DNA of 64,000 bases, taken from Hyphochytrium catenoides (taxonomy: Eukaryota > Sar > Hyphochytriomycetes > Hyphochytriales > Hyphochytriaceae). A program made the position numbers and the translations under genes. The DNA lies in assembly GCA_900088475.1 (NCBI GenBank), contig FLMG01004571.1:45875-109874 (forward strand). Direction: 5' to 3'. Position 1 is the stretch's first letter. Each line of letters opens with the position of its first letter. The notes under the pieces were generated by a model, which saw only the letters and a list, made by a program, of their open reading frames with translations, was not told where the DNA came from and did not search any database. This document shows, piece by piece, positions 1-11,531 of the stretch.

Positions 1-2779
1 AGAGAGTTCAGCCCTTGTCTTTCCTTTTATCAGAACTATCCTCCTTTATCACTGGCTCTTAACCACATAGGCGGGAGAAGGGTGGCCCTTCTCACGTTAT
101 TTCTCAATGGGGCCAGTGTAGAGAGACAGGAAAGTCCAGGTTGTTGGAAGTGACAAGGGCATAGGCAGAACATATATCCGGATTATGAGGGCTCCAATTG
201 AGTCTTTCGTACGGTCCTCCCTAGAGTCGGATAAAGTGCACGCTTGATTAAAATAAACAGAAGTTCTAGAAAGGCCCACTTATGACTGTCGTCGTGTTTA
301 CCCTTGCCAACCGTATAGGTCTGATCAAATAATGCTAGTAGAACTACTGAGGAGCTTGGAGTTGGTCCGCCGGATGTGGCAGGAGAGACGCACCTCCTTG
401 AAATAGCAGTAAAAGGCGTGGAGTCGCAAGAGCAGTAGTTCTATATCTGTAAGCATGTCGAGGACCGTAATCAGTGGACTGGCTCTGCTCCGACCACTTC
501 TACTCAAGGCCCATCAAAGCTTGCAACCCTGGGCCCCACAGGTGCGGAGTAATGTGCGGTCTCCATACAACTGTAGAACTGTAGAACTCTCCTGATACAC
601 GGATTACCATTCCTACCGCGAAGCCTCTATATTTTTTTGCCTCTTCTGTGGATCCTTAGACTCACTTTGGGTCCAGATCCAGAGCTCCGCACCTACTTCT
701 CAATGACCATCAGGCAGTAATAAGGCAGGAAAGTACAGATAGTGGTCTAGTTCTATGCTCATCCTCTCCCTTGTCTATTTTTCCTAGTGGAAAGCAGTAG
801 AGAAGTAGCGCTAAAAGTGTTAAGAACCGCAGCGCTCCTCACCCTCCCACCAGAGATCGTAAGGCAGACTTGCACCTGCCTGATGACGAAGAAGCCGGAC
901 CAAAGTCTGGCCCACCATTTATTTGAACAGGACACTCCTTTCTCTCGTCGACTTCTTCTTGCCACCACTCTTAGTTAGTGTCCTTCTCGGAAGCATGGCT
1001 CAAGGATGTAGCACTGTCATATCTAGTGAGGCAGTCAACTTTCCAGAATTACACGGAGATAAAGCAGTTCAGAGTAAAGAAGCAGAGCGGTAACGAAAGT
1101 AGAACTACCTCTTGCCATCCAAAGCACTCTTGCCATCCAAAGCACCACCTACTACTATTGAGTAACTGTTTATAAAGTCGGCAGCCTCCCTACATCTGTG
1201 CTCAAAATGGCTAAAGGTTGACTTCACTCTTGCATTCCTCGACAACATCGCTCATGATAGAGTTAGTGAGGGCAGACAAAGAAGTCAGACAGACCTATTG
1301 GCGATGGTGCTCCTGTAGTTCTACGACTTGAAAATATCTCGACCAAGCTTCCGCTCTACATAATGAGCTCATAACAAGGCTTGCTTGTTGTGATGAACCA
1401 GTTCCTCTTTAGTAGTGCCCCGTACCCATAGGACAAAACGGTAGTGTGGCAGAAGAGTCGGTAGTTCTACTCAGCCATAAGTCGACGACCAAGTGTCCAA
1501 AGCAAAGTCCAGTCTGACAGGTAGATGTTCTTGCCACTAGATAAGATTTTATTAAAAAAATAGCTGGCGCTTTAGACTCTGTCTACTAGCGGCAGAATCT
1601 TTCTGGACAACAACAGAGGCCAAACAGAGGAACAGTGAAAGAAGAAAGAAGGGAACCGAACGTGAAACCTAGAAACCTCTCCGAAACTTTTGTGGCCTTT
1701 CTCTTGCTTGAGACGGCGGGAGTCAGAACCCGTGCCCTTTTTTTGGAGGTAGAGTACCGGACCGTCGCCTTTCTCTTCATCATGGTTCTTCTGACGCAGC
1801 AACAGGTGATGGGAGAGAATGCTTTCTAAGAGCTTCAGAAGAGTGTGGGGAAGAATAGAATATAGAAAATGGTACCTGTACTAGATGGGAAGAGAGGCTG
1901 TGGGCGGAACAAGCTGGATAGTACCAGACCATGACAAAGTCTTGAAGTCAGACACTAACTCATAGAGGAGGTAAGGAATGAAAGGGTGTCCGGTACCTGT
2001 ACTTAAGAGCCAGTGGTGGCTCTGTGCTCCGATTGTTGATGTGCAGTTGTCAATTGTCGCTAGAACAACAGGCAGGGAGAGAACGCTAGTGGGGCAAGAA
2101 CATGTATGCTAATAACGGTCCTCGTCAGAGAGGAAAGAGTTAAGGTCTTTCTGAGAGGGTGACTCCCTTGAGGAAGAAATACGGATCAGATTGTAAGGAC
2201 AGGGAAGGCGCGGGTGTTCGGCAGAAGGGGCATTCGGACCCTCAATCATGTTCTCTGGTAGAAAGGCGGAGGTGTTCGGTCGAAGGAGCATTCGGACCCT
2301 CAATCATGTTCTCTATTGCGCAACACGGCCCTTCTGATTGTCCGAATACTACTCCACAGAAGAACTTTGTGCACCGCTTGACTTGAAAGACATAGGAGAA
2401 GCCCTCACAGGCCTGCGGAGGCAAGCAGCGGTGCTCCAACAGGAGTTAAGTCAGCTTCCTCTGCGTCCCTCTCTTTCATGCAGCAGCTGCTCTATTCCTC
2501 TCCCTACACCCTCTTCTGTTGCCGCTCGCCATGCTAGCGACAGTCTTTCGAGGACCTCGGCTCTTTCTTGTCTCTCCTATTCCTTCCTGCCTTCCTTCCT
2601 TTGCAAATACCCTTCGTGTTCAGCCAGGCCCGTCCCCTGAACACCGCAACCACATCTACTCATTCAACAACTTCCCATCTCCTGAGCACTTCCAAGCCAA
2701 CTCGCAACAACACCTTCCTATTGTCCAGCTAACAAGCTAGCAGAAGCCGACAGACTTCTCTTTACAATCAACTCTTAAC
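1..2779. other. Intergenic region without recognised gene
   Basis: I see no convincing coding exon on either strand. Open frames here are short and give no recognisable family. Between about 300 and 1500 the decamer GTAGTTCTAC or its complement, with close variants, recurs several times. A 58-base direct duplication lies at 2213-2314. The last 140 bases before the gene at 2780 are a CA-rich, G-poor leader and probably belong to that gene's 5' UTR. Confidence 0.6.
2213..2314. repeat. Two-copy tandem repeat, 58-base period
   Basis: Two nearly identical units begin at 2213 and 2271. Both share the core ATTCGGACCCTCAATCATG followed by TTCTCT. They differ by a few substitutions near the unit start. 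No open frame is preserved through them, so this looks like a minisatellite-type duplication rather than a protein repeat. Confidence 0.85.
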
Positions 2780-3601
2780 ATGAAGATCGCATCCACCACC
2801 TCAACCCTTCTCGTCCTGGCCCTTGCTGGCGCCTCCTCAGCTGCCGCTACCAGCAGCAACCTTCGTGGCTTGGAGTTCAACTTCGGTGGCCTTACCATTA
2901 CCACCCCTCACGGGCTCGATGCTTCCGCCACCGGTCAATTCCAGGGTGGCTCTAACTCTGAGACTGGCGGTTGCTCAAACGGTAACTGCGTACAGTCATC
3001 TACCCAGAGCATTCAGCAAGGAAGTGTTACCAGCTTCAACGGAGAGCAGGCCTCCATCGGTGGCCACGCGTTTGGTGCCGCAGATGCCACCACCCAGACC
3101 ACTGGCACTGACCGCACAGGTGAACTTTTCCTCGGCCAGCCTCATGTACCTTCTACGGTTATGACCGCCTCTGCACGCAACGCAGACACCTTCGCTGGTG
3201 TAGCATCCACCCAGTTCGGCAATGGGGACGTTTCCATCATTACTGACCGCAATGCTGTGGCGGCCACGACTGGTGTCACCAACTCCGGCCTGATGGCTAC
3301 CTATTCTAACACCAAGACCATTGACACTGCCTCGGGATCAACCACTGGGGAGAGATTCCTTAACCTCCCCTTCTTTGGATTTGGCCTAGCCATCAAGCTT
3401 CCTGGATTGAAGGGCGCCAATGCCAATGTCATTAACGGCCAGCAGTCCTCCAGTTCTGCCACTGGTGGTGCTCCTCAGCTGCCTGGCATCCCTATGTCCT
3501 GGCCTCTTAACCTCTTCATCAAGGGCCAGTGGTACCAGCTCACTCCTACCGCCCAGACTTCCACCTCCACTGCAAACAGCGGAGTTCGGCTTAATGCTTA
3601 G
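2780..3601 (+). CDS. Small secreted Gly/Ser/Thr-rich protein
   Basis: Single-exon gene of 273 residues. The N-terminus is a clear signal peptide: MKIAS followed by a hydrophobic LLVLALAG core and an Ala/Ser-rich cleavage zone near residue 23. The mature part is rich in Gly, Ser, Thr and Asn with few charged residues, one short Cys pair (CSNGNC, about residues 64-69) and a C-terminal block with Pro/Phe/Leu (LPFFGFGLAIKLPG). There is no transmembrane segment after the signal. Third codon positions favour C much more than in neighbouring genes, and the leader is CA-rich, which suggests strong expression. I do not recognise the family; an extracellular matrix, wall or secreted host-interaction protein is possible. 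An Arg-x-Leu sits just after the predicted cleavage site (NLRGLE) but does not fit strict RxLR or PEXEL patterns. Confidence 0.85.
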   Translation: MKIASTTSTLLVLALAGASSAAATSSNLRGLEFNFGGLTITTPHGLDASATGQFQGGSNSETGGCSNGNCVQSSTQSIQQGSVTSFNGEQASIGGHAFGAADATTQTTGTDRTGELFLGQPHVPSTVMTASARNADTFAGVASTQFGNGDVSIITDRNAVAATTGVTNSGLMATYSNTKTIDTASGSTTGERFLNLPFFGFGLAIKLPGLKGANANVINGQQSSSSATGGAPQLPGIPMSWPLNLFIKGQWYQLTPTAQTSTSTANSGVRLNA

Positions 3602-4597
3602 AACTTTTGGTTCAGGTAAACCATAGATATAGACCTGTCAAGCCTAAATGGGCTCAAAGACTTGAACAGCTTGGGGTTAGCAAGACTCTGCTTGGGACTA
3701 GCTCTCTGCTAGTAGACTTGCACCAGGAGCTAGGTGGCCAGTGTGGGTGACGCCTCTACCTTAAAAGGGGCCTTATCGGTGTATAGTATACAGAGTAGTT
3801 CCAATCTAATACGTAAGCATGAGGATAATTGTCTATCGTAATATAAACATCATCTACCGAACTGTTCTACTTCTTGACCATAAGACGATAGACTGCCGTC
3901 TCAAACTGAGGAAGAACTCATAGACAATACATTGTAGGGGTAGACCTAGGCATAAGGAGGTTTGACGTCCAAGAATAGCTGGCACGGAGGATGATCTAGT
4001 CTACTAGAAAGCAGCAAAAAGCGAGGAAGTTTACCATCAAACATTGAAGGAGGAGATCAGCCAGAGACATTGATAGGACGACACTTGTTATTGGATGATT
4101 GACATGTTAACAGCACAAGGGGAAGACTTGGATGTAGCGGCGAGAAGAAAAAATAATCATAGCGTGATGTTGATTACGAAGCCTTGAAGCATTAGTGAAG
4201 ACATCTTGACATCAGGTATGTACTCGAAAAGAAGGATGTGGAATCCTGGCAAGGCGTTCAAACTTGCGCAACCAGGAGGAGGAAAGCGTTCAACACGTGG
4301 TTAATCTGACCCAGATCTGCTCCACACTTTGTGGATGAGGACGGCAGCAGCAGTGCAGATCCCTAGGAGACGAACCTTAAACCCTCGGTCCCCTTCAGGT
4401 GAGGGTATTGGGCTTTTGGCGAGTGAGAGGAATCGAAAGAGTCTGATAGAGAAGAGAAGAATAAAGAGCGTTGCTGCACTTTTTAAGCCAAGGATAGCCC
4501 ATGTGCCGGACTGTCTTGGTATTAACCGACGCCGCTCCCTCGCAAGGAGTTTCCTACAGGTGATTTTGGCGTTGGTATGCAGAAACATGTGATGAGC
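3602..4597. other. Intergenic, no gene seen
   Basis: This stretch lies between the stop of the secreted-protein gene (+) and the stop of the phosphatase gene (-), so it holds two convergent 3' regions. I find no coding exon. Short open frames on both strands at 4300-4590 mirror each other and have no family features. Confidence 0.6.
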
Positions 4598-7500
4598 TTA
4601 AGGATATGGAAGCGGACAAGACGAAAAGGCAAGCTTTGAGAAAGGACAGAAAAAGATTTGAAAGAGTAACTCAAAGAAGGTAGGTGTTAAGTAGGGTACG
4701 CACTCTTCATATTCTTCCTTCAAAAGGGAGATGCCGTAAAGTAGGTCCTCAAAGTCTAGCCTGCCGTCACCGTTCTGGTCAAGACTTATTACGTATCGTT
4801 CTGCGTCGGAGCTGTCAACGGTGTCACCTGGAGGGAAAAAAGAAAGTATAAGGAAGGACGGTGAAGGATAAGGAAGGACGGTGAAGTGCTTGTATACTCC
4901 CAAAAGGGCGGGCGCTAAGATCTCATTGTTCGCACCAAATCGAGATAAGGCTCTGAGCAAAAACCCAACAGAGGCAAACGCAGTGAGTGGAGACGCCTAA
5001 CACACCAGAGGCAGACATACAGCCGATATAGGGAATCAATTTCAACAATCCGACAGGAGAACTAATAAGCGCCAGCTCTCAGAGGGCCTTTGACTGAAGG
5101 TGAAATATGTTCTTACCAAGAACGAAGCCGATGAAATGGACAAGTTCGTCTGGCCCAATCTCCATATCTCCATTGATGTCCATCAGCTCGAACAACAGCT
5201 TCAGAAGGTCTATCTCGTCTCGCGAGAAGACATGCTGTCATAAATAGTGACGACTTAGCAGGGGGAGTCCCTGCTTCTCATGGTCTCTGAGAAGCAACAT
5301 CATCTACTAAAGGCCTCTCCCTGTCTCGCTCGATCCTCAACAGTGCACTACTTTCCCAATACTCCTCTCTTTCAGTTATAGCGTATCTCCCTCTCGAAAG
5401 GTCTTTGTGTTCTCTCTCTTCAGTCAATGTCTAGCACTAGGCCACTTTTTTCAGGGCTACCTTGCTCTGTTGATGTCTCGTGACAGCCTTCGCATATTCA
5501 TGAGACCTAGAGAAAGGCGTGAGGGGGCACGTCGCCAGCATGTATTGGAGCTTCCCTACCTGGACCGGGCCCGAGAGTAGATGCTACTTGCGTCATCATC
5601 TGCACGAGAGGGATGGTAGCACCTTAGTTCCTATCCTGGAGGTCAATCTATCTTGATAAACTTTTCTAATAGGTGACCCCTGATTCAACCCTATCTCCAT
5701 GCTCCCTTTATCGTCTATAGTGTGAAGTTGGCGCCGGCTAGCTGATGCTTCCTTAGCTTACTAGAGTCCGAACTCCTTTGCCTCTTTTCGGTCAATTTCT
5801 TAGGTCATGGGTTTACCCTACCTGAATCTCTCATCACCCAGGTCTCTCCAGTCTCTGCAAGCTTCTGTCGAATCGCGTCAGGATGCATTTCGATAGACTT
5901 CCTTCGCTTCACAACACGAGGTGAAGGATAAGCATCGCTGTCGCTTCTGGAGCGAAAGAACCCGATAACCGAGAAAGATGAAGAGGGAGAATTCTTGAGC
6001 AGCTTTTTCTTGTCACACAGTCGAGCCATTCTTTCGAAGGCCATTTTGCTGGTCTGAATGTACGGCATCACAGCGTGTATCTGGAAGTATATCTCCATGG
6101 ACATACTTAAAAGGATGACAAGGGCCTGTAAGTTGTCGTGTTGAAGCGAATCATAACAAAGGAAATATCAGGGAATCCAAAACATTAAAGACTAAGGTCA
6201 CCATTAGGAGGTCTCGACCCTAGATAGCCTAAGGGCTTGAAGATGCTTTAGAGAACTCTTTGATAGGACAGTGAATATAGATCGAGCCGCCGAGTCAGGG
6301 CTGCTTACTTCCTCTCCCAGCTTGGCTTCGGATGTGGAACGGCATCAAAGGTGCAGATTTCAAAGTCAGTGGCCTCGAGTCCGATTACCACGTAACTTCC
6401 CTGCCAAAGTTTTCGAGAGTAGTAGCGAGAGCAATTGTCACATACTATGATAGCTTCTTGTCAAACCTTCGCTCTCCGTCTCGCCTTTCCACAATACTTT
6501 CTACTCTCTCTCTGTTTCTCTAGATTGGTATTGGATTGCATCATTACCTTGTTATCTATCCTGTCGCAGTAGTGCGGGGCAGAAAAAATGGTAACACAGG
6601 GAGGAATGCTCTTGACCTCCCTCTTGTCGAATGGTGCAAAGGTTGGAGAGTCAAAGTGGCATTCATAGCCTTGGAGCTTCATCTAATGGCATTCAGGAGG
6701 AAGATCGTTGAGCCGCCGTCTTACTAAACCGATATCAGCGACATAGGGATAATGAACAAGGAAGGAAAGAGCAATAACGTAGAGGCACTTTGCCAGATAT
6801 CACCTCGTGGGCACGGAAGAGAGACACGAGCTCGTTTTTCTGCAAAAAATCCATGAGTGCCTTAAACCCGAAGCGGTAGGAGCATCCCCTCTCCTGAGAG
6901 AATGAGCGGATGTCGAAAGACGAGCTTAGTAATTGTCCGCGCTCATTGAAGTTGGGAAGATACAAGCGAGATCGAGAGACAGGTAGGGCCGGGCGTTGCC
7001 ACATGCTGTAAGGGAATAGAATGGCGTACCGGATTCTCCTTGAAAGTCATTCCCACTACCTCCTCTTGGGAGTCTATGAAGTCCGTAAGTACATCTCCAG
7101 TGCGTTCTCTCGGCCTGCCAGTCATCTCTTCCTCGTCCTCTTCGCCTTCCGCAATTACGGTCGTCTCTTCTGTTCCTTGCGCCGCTAGCGGAACCGCTGC
7201 TTATATGTAAGCCCAAAATAGGATTACGTTCTATAGATATGACAAAATCAACCTGTTCCTGGCATCCTCTCCGTGGAGAGAGGATCGGACCACAGAAGAT
7301 CGCATAAAGAGCCTTCCGATAGGGGTTCTCTCAACCTATTTAGTGCCATCACTTCAGCAATACTAGATAGCTGTTGCACAGAAAGAAGGTACGTGGTTGT
7401 GAGCACCACCAGGGAGATAACACCAATATTGGTGCAGCGCGTACGGAAAGGGGGCTGAAAACGTCTAATGAAGTTGCGCCACAACTATGGCGTGATGGCA

Positions 7501-8712
7501 CAAGTATGACGGGAAGGCCTTAGAGCGCACTAAAGAGCCGAGTTCAATAAGAACAAGCCAATTTGAGGACAGCAGCTTCGTACACAGCACGGTGGAACTC
7601 AAGCAGAAGACGCTTGGAGCTAAGACATATCGTCGAACGAATGTGAAGGCAGAAAACAGAGAAGTCTAGGTGACACTTTTCAACCTCAGGCGAGATGCCG
7701 CCATGTACAGCAAAGATTTGACCATAGTTTGTCTGGAGTAAGGCAGCTATCGGGAGCGCTTGGAAGCAACTGATAAAATGATAATAAACTGACAACCCAT
7801 ACTTGTGCATGCCTAAAAGTAAGAGAAGTAAGTCACAGGTAGCACAGCTGCAGGCAAAGTAGTTTGCAATGTGGTCTGCACACAGCAGAGATGTAGCCAA
7901 GTAATAAAAGTGGAGAACTGCACAATGAAATCTAGTGAGGTACTGGATTACAGAGAGCCAACATACAGAAAAAAAGGAATGGCCAATAGGTGGCTAAACT
8001 AGGTACGCTTGGGGAAGAGGCAAGCCACAAGGTGCTGACATTCTAGTCTGAACCCGTAATGACTTGATATTGCTTCAGATTCGTGGTTTCCCCTCAGAAG
8101 GAATACGTGTTGGGGATGATGCACTTTCAGGGATAGCAGATAGAGCATTACTTCACATGAGAAAGCACCCCTATCTGGAGATGAGATAACATAGAGTCAG
8201 TTACTGGATGGAGGGCAGGATTGAAGAGGTACAGGCAGGATCAGAGGGTCATGTTCCAGACCAGGTCGTAGCATAGATAGAGAGCGAAGTGGCAAGAGAA
8301 GACCCGCAGGAAGAGGAACTTTAGACGAAACCGGGGTTAGATGCGGTCAGCAACTATGTCCCTGATATTGTACTTAACACAAGCGGTGGTAGGGTGAATA
8401 TGAGCCTCCCAACTTACCTACAAAGTCCCCGAGAAAGAGGAAGCGATTTTTTTCTGCGGATAGAGAGAGTGGGGGAGGCAGCCGAGAAGGTCGGAGGATC
8501 GTGAGGCGATAACATTGAGAATTTCTTTTTGCTTTGCTCTCAAGCAAAATGGTGAAACAGGAACCCACCAGAGGGCGCCTCTAAGTCCACCTGCTTCGCA
8601 AGATGTAGAAGATCATAAAACTGGCCGTGAATGTCTCCGATAACTGCAAAAAATCCCCAAGTCATAAGGCCGACACAGCAGCCACGGACAGAGAGAGAGA
8701 CAGACAGAGAGA

Positions 8713-8752
<40 letters not shown>

Positions 8753-9575
8753 GAAATATATGAGAGAGAGAAGGAGAGAGAGAAAGGAGATTATAAGGAC
8801 ACACGCGTTGCAGGCTGCAATTAGCATATTTCAGAGAGAGCTCGAGGCTGGGGGAAATGTCACACTAACGAACGAGCAAAGTATGCACACCAGAGCAAGA
8901 CTCAAAGGCGGGAGGAAGGTGGTGTCAGGCTTAGAGATAGAGAGGATGCAAGAAGCCGAGAATTACGAGACAAAGAAGAAGAGAGAGCCAAGAGAGAATA
9001 CAAGGCAGTTAGGCCATGTCCCAAATGAAAGAGGGCAACAATTGTCTCTGATTGGCACAAGTGGAAGGTCATAAGCGAGTTCTATGCTCTATACCTGTAA
9101 CAGGTGCAGGAATATCAATCACATTCCTCTCAAGGAGGAGAAGGTCCTTAGCTCTGTGAATGATTGCTAGCGCTGCGTCTATTGGAAGTGGTTGTTGCTC
9201 TATGAATAGCTCTCTGAGCTTATCTGGCGGCACTAAAGCAGCGGTGCCTATCTTGTACTTCTGCCGCAATAGCTCGCCATGTTGCCTCAGAGGCGCAGAG
9301 CCCACATCTGTGATCGGTGATTTACTATCCCCCTCTCTTTCCCTGTCGGTTGCATTGGTTCGAAGTCTGTCTTGCCGTTCTGCTACCACAGGTATCTCAC
9401 TGACTGGAGCAGCTCTCCGTGCGATATGGCTGTCCTGCTCTTCCCCCTCTCGCCCATTCGAAAAAGGCTCTAAAGCACCTTCCCCCAGCTCCGTCAGGGC
9501 ATTTGGGACCGACGCTGAGCGTCTTGCTGGGGGGTTTTGGCTGTCTTTTGTAGTCTTTTCCTTCTTTCTACCCAT
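4598..9575 (-). CDS. Calcineurin A-like Ser/Thr phosphatase fused to two EF hands
   Basis: Thirteen phase-consistent exons (9575-9095, 8643-8569, 8453-8418, 8174-8040, 7812-7685, 7370-7253, 7196-7030, 6893-6804, 6682-6548, 6400-6309, 6105-5838, 5234-5117, 4827-4598) give about 690 residues. The PPP catalytic core shows all metal and catalytic motifs: GDIHG (163-167), GDFVDRG (194-200), RGNHE (225-229), VHGG, RAHE and FSAPHYCD. The lead-in (KLRELFIEQQPLPIDAA, then IPAPVT before GDIHG) is typical of calcineurin A. An acidic Glu/Asp insert precedes the ERGCSY segment. After the core come a basic Ser-rich linker (VVKRRKS) and two EF loops: D594-E605 (DINGDMEIGPDE) and D631-D642 (DQNGDGRLDFED). 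PPEF/RdgC phosphatases also join PPP and EF hands, but this core looks more like calcineurin A. The fusion implies direct Ca2+ control. The 608-base intron before the EF exons could hide another exon. Confidence 0.93.
8688..8790. repeat. (GA)n microsatellite in phosphatase intron 1
   Basis: A nearly pure GA run interrupted by GACA units. It lies in the first intron of the minus-strand phosphatase gene, so the transcript reads CT here, upstream of the acceptor of exon 2. Confidence 0.9.
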
Positions 9576-10537
9576 CCTCGTCCTCCTGTCCTTAGTTACA
9601 AGCTTCGTGGCGCCGTTTAGCCTACTTGTCTACAGGCAGCCCTTATCAACCACGGGCCATCTGCAGGCATTCTTTTCTAAGCGCATGGGCCGACCCAGAC
9701 CCTGCTTATAGCGTGTGCTCAACTTACAGAGCGCCCACAATTATTGCTCTCACCGCCACGGACTCCGCCCAGGTCCAGATGGTCCAATCCGGAAAGCTTC
9801 TTACATGCTTCCTTGTGCACTTGACCCGACACAGCAAAAAGGCTTCACTCATCAGAACATCCCTTAGGCCAAAGAGTTCCCCATAATTGTTGAGAAGCTT
9901 GGAGACAGACTATGATCGAGACAAGAAGAAGGATGAGAAAGATCAAACACTGCTTATAGTTTTTACTACTAGTTATGAGCAGGAGGAGATATATGAAGAG
10001 GGGAGACAGAGAAAATAGAGACGACGGGTTTATTATGAAGAAGACTCACCATTTATTCACAAGGTAAATTATAAAACGAGGGATGGCAAACTTTACTCAA
10101 TGTTAATCTATAAGGTGTAAAATAAGGCATCGGCAGTGTGATATGTATGGTGAGTCTTCGGGCAATATGTCTGAAGCTTGTCGGCTCGTCAAAGACCGGT
10201 CAATTTCTCGCATATTATGTCAAATTAGCATAACGGCCAGTGCCGCGCTTTTCCGTGGCAAATACAAAAGTTTGCGCTCACAGAGATCAGAGATTGCGGT
10301 CACGGAGTTCCACATCGGCTCTCCCGGGTCTCACGAAGGAAGCCTGGCACCCAGACAGTCGCCATTCATCTGCTGCATAGCAAAAGGGAGAACTCAAGCA
10401 GAAGCCAGAGCTTGATAAGTTTGAGGCACACTTGACTGGAGTGTGTATGCCCTCACACGGACGCTGATACATCACAATCCCTAAGCATTTGACCATACTG
10501 GGTGCCAAACATTCCAAGAGCTAACACCTGCTGGACA
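9576..10537. other. Divergent intergenic region, no gene seen
   Basis: This lies between the start of the phosphatase gene (-) and the start of SPC24 (+), so it should contain both promoters. I find no supported coding exon or RNA gene. The segment 9950-10140 is AT-richer than its surroundings. Confidence 0.6.
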
Positions 10538-11531
10538 ATGGCCAAGGACCACAATGAATACGAGGAGCCACAGAGCTCTAACACCCTTTCCTGGGAAGAA
10601 GTGAAAGATATATGTGCGGAAGTAGCGCTTCTTTATACGTCTACAGAGCGAGATGATCTACAAAAGATTGAGGAGATTAAGCAAATTCAAAAGGAAATGT
10701 TTGCCATGATGGACTCCTATCACGCCGATGCCAAGACTATCATTCGAGGTAAACCCCAAGCCCTTTGCATCTCTTTCTTCCCCTTAATTTAGCGCGTTTT
10801 CTTCTTTTGGGCCTTTTGTAGATCTGACGAAGACCGTGGAGGAGACGGAGGAGGCCAATGCCCAGATCTGCCCTGATGGCGAGTATGCGAAGAAGAGTGA
10901 AGATGTGGAGCAGGCTAGGTCACAACTGGAAGCTGCCATTAATGACCTGAAGTCTTCTGAACAATATCCTTAACCACACCGAGTCTTCTCAATTTCCTTT
11001 CAAACCTGTAACACTCTAGGCGTAGCCAACTCTTGGCTATATGTGTGAAGATCCCAATGTATGTCTCCGTTCACTCCTTAACAGCTGCAGCACAAGCATC
11101 ATTTCAGGTATTGCAGAGATCAAATTGAAGGCAGAGGAGCTTATCAGCGCTTCCAAAGCTGTAGAGTCGAAGAAGATCGTAGACGGGCCCAGACTTCGGT
11201 AGGGATGATGTTATCTGTGTATCAGGTTCCGCGTTCTGAAAATCTCTCCAGCCACGCTCTCAGCCTCTATGGAAACATTAGTGGCATAAAATGGAAGTAC
11301 GACGCCGAACCCGGAAGAGTTAAAGGATGTAAGAGCTTCCTGTTTTTATCAGAGGACGACCACTTACCATAGCCCATTTCGACTGGTTTCGTCTTATTGA
11401 TAGTTGTCTCCCATGGAGATGCCGGAGGTGTGAGATCATTTGATCTGAAGAAGGACGACTATACCGAGTGCACTCTCGCCGATGCACTTTGGGCTGCAAT
11501 TGACAGCAATCCTCTGGCGGCTGGCGCATAA
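10538..11531 (+). CDS. SPC24: Kinetochore protein Spc24
   Basis: Spc24 is a subunit of the NDC80 complex, which links kinetochores to microtubules; its C-terminal globular domain pairs with Spc25. Supported exons are 10538-10748, from 10822 to about 10970, about 11110-11198, 11264-11328 and 11404-11531. The N-terminal part is charged and predicted coiled coil (for example ERDDLQKIEEIKQIQK). The C-terminal domain carries the family pattern: LYGNISGIKWKYDAEPGRVKG, which matches the metazoan LY-x-[KE]-W-Y-EPG-VKG block, and then CTLADALWAAIDSNP near the stop, like the terminal DYLW helix. The start is the first in-frame ATG, at 10538. The junction between exons 2 and 3 (about 10950-11110) is not resolved: no simple GT-AG pair keeps the phase, so a small exon may be missing there. 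The identification rests on the C-terminal domain. Confidence 0.85.

Noticed and set aside
9160-9711. 183-codon plus-strand open frame
   Set aside because: It is the antisense shadow of the well-supported first exon of the minus-strand phosphatase.
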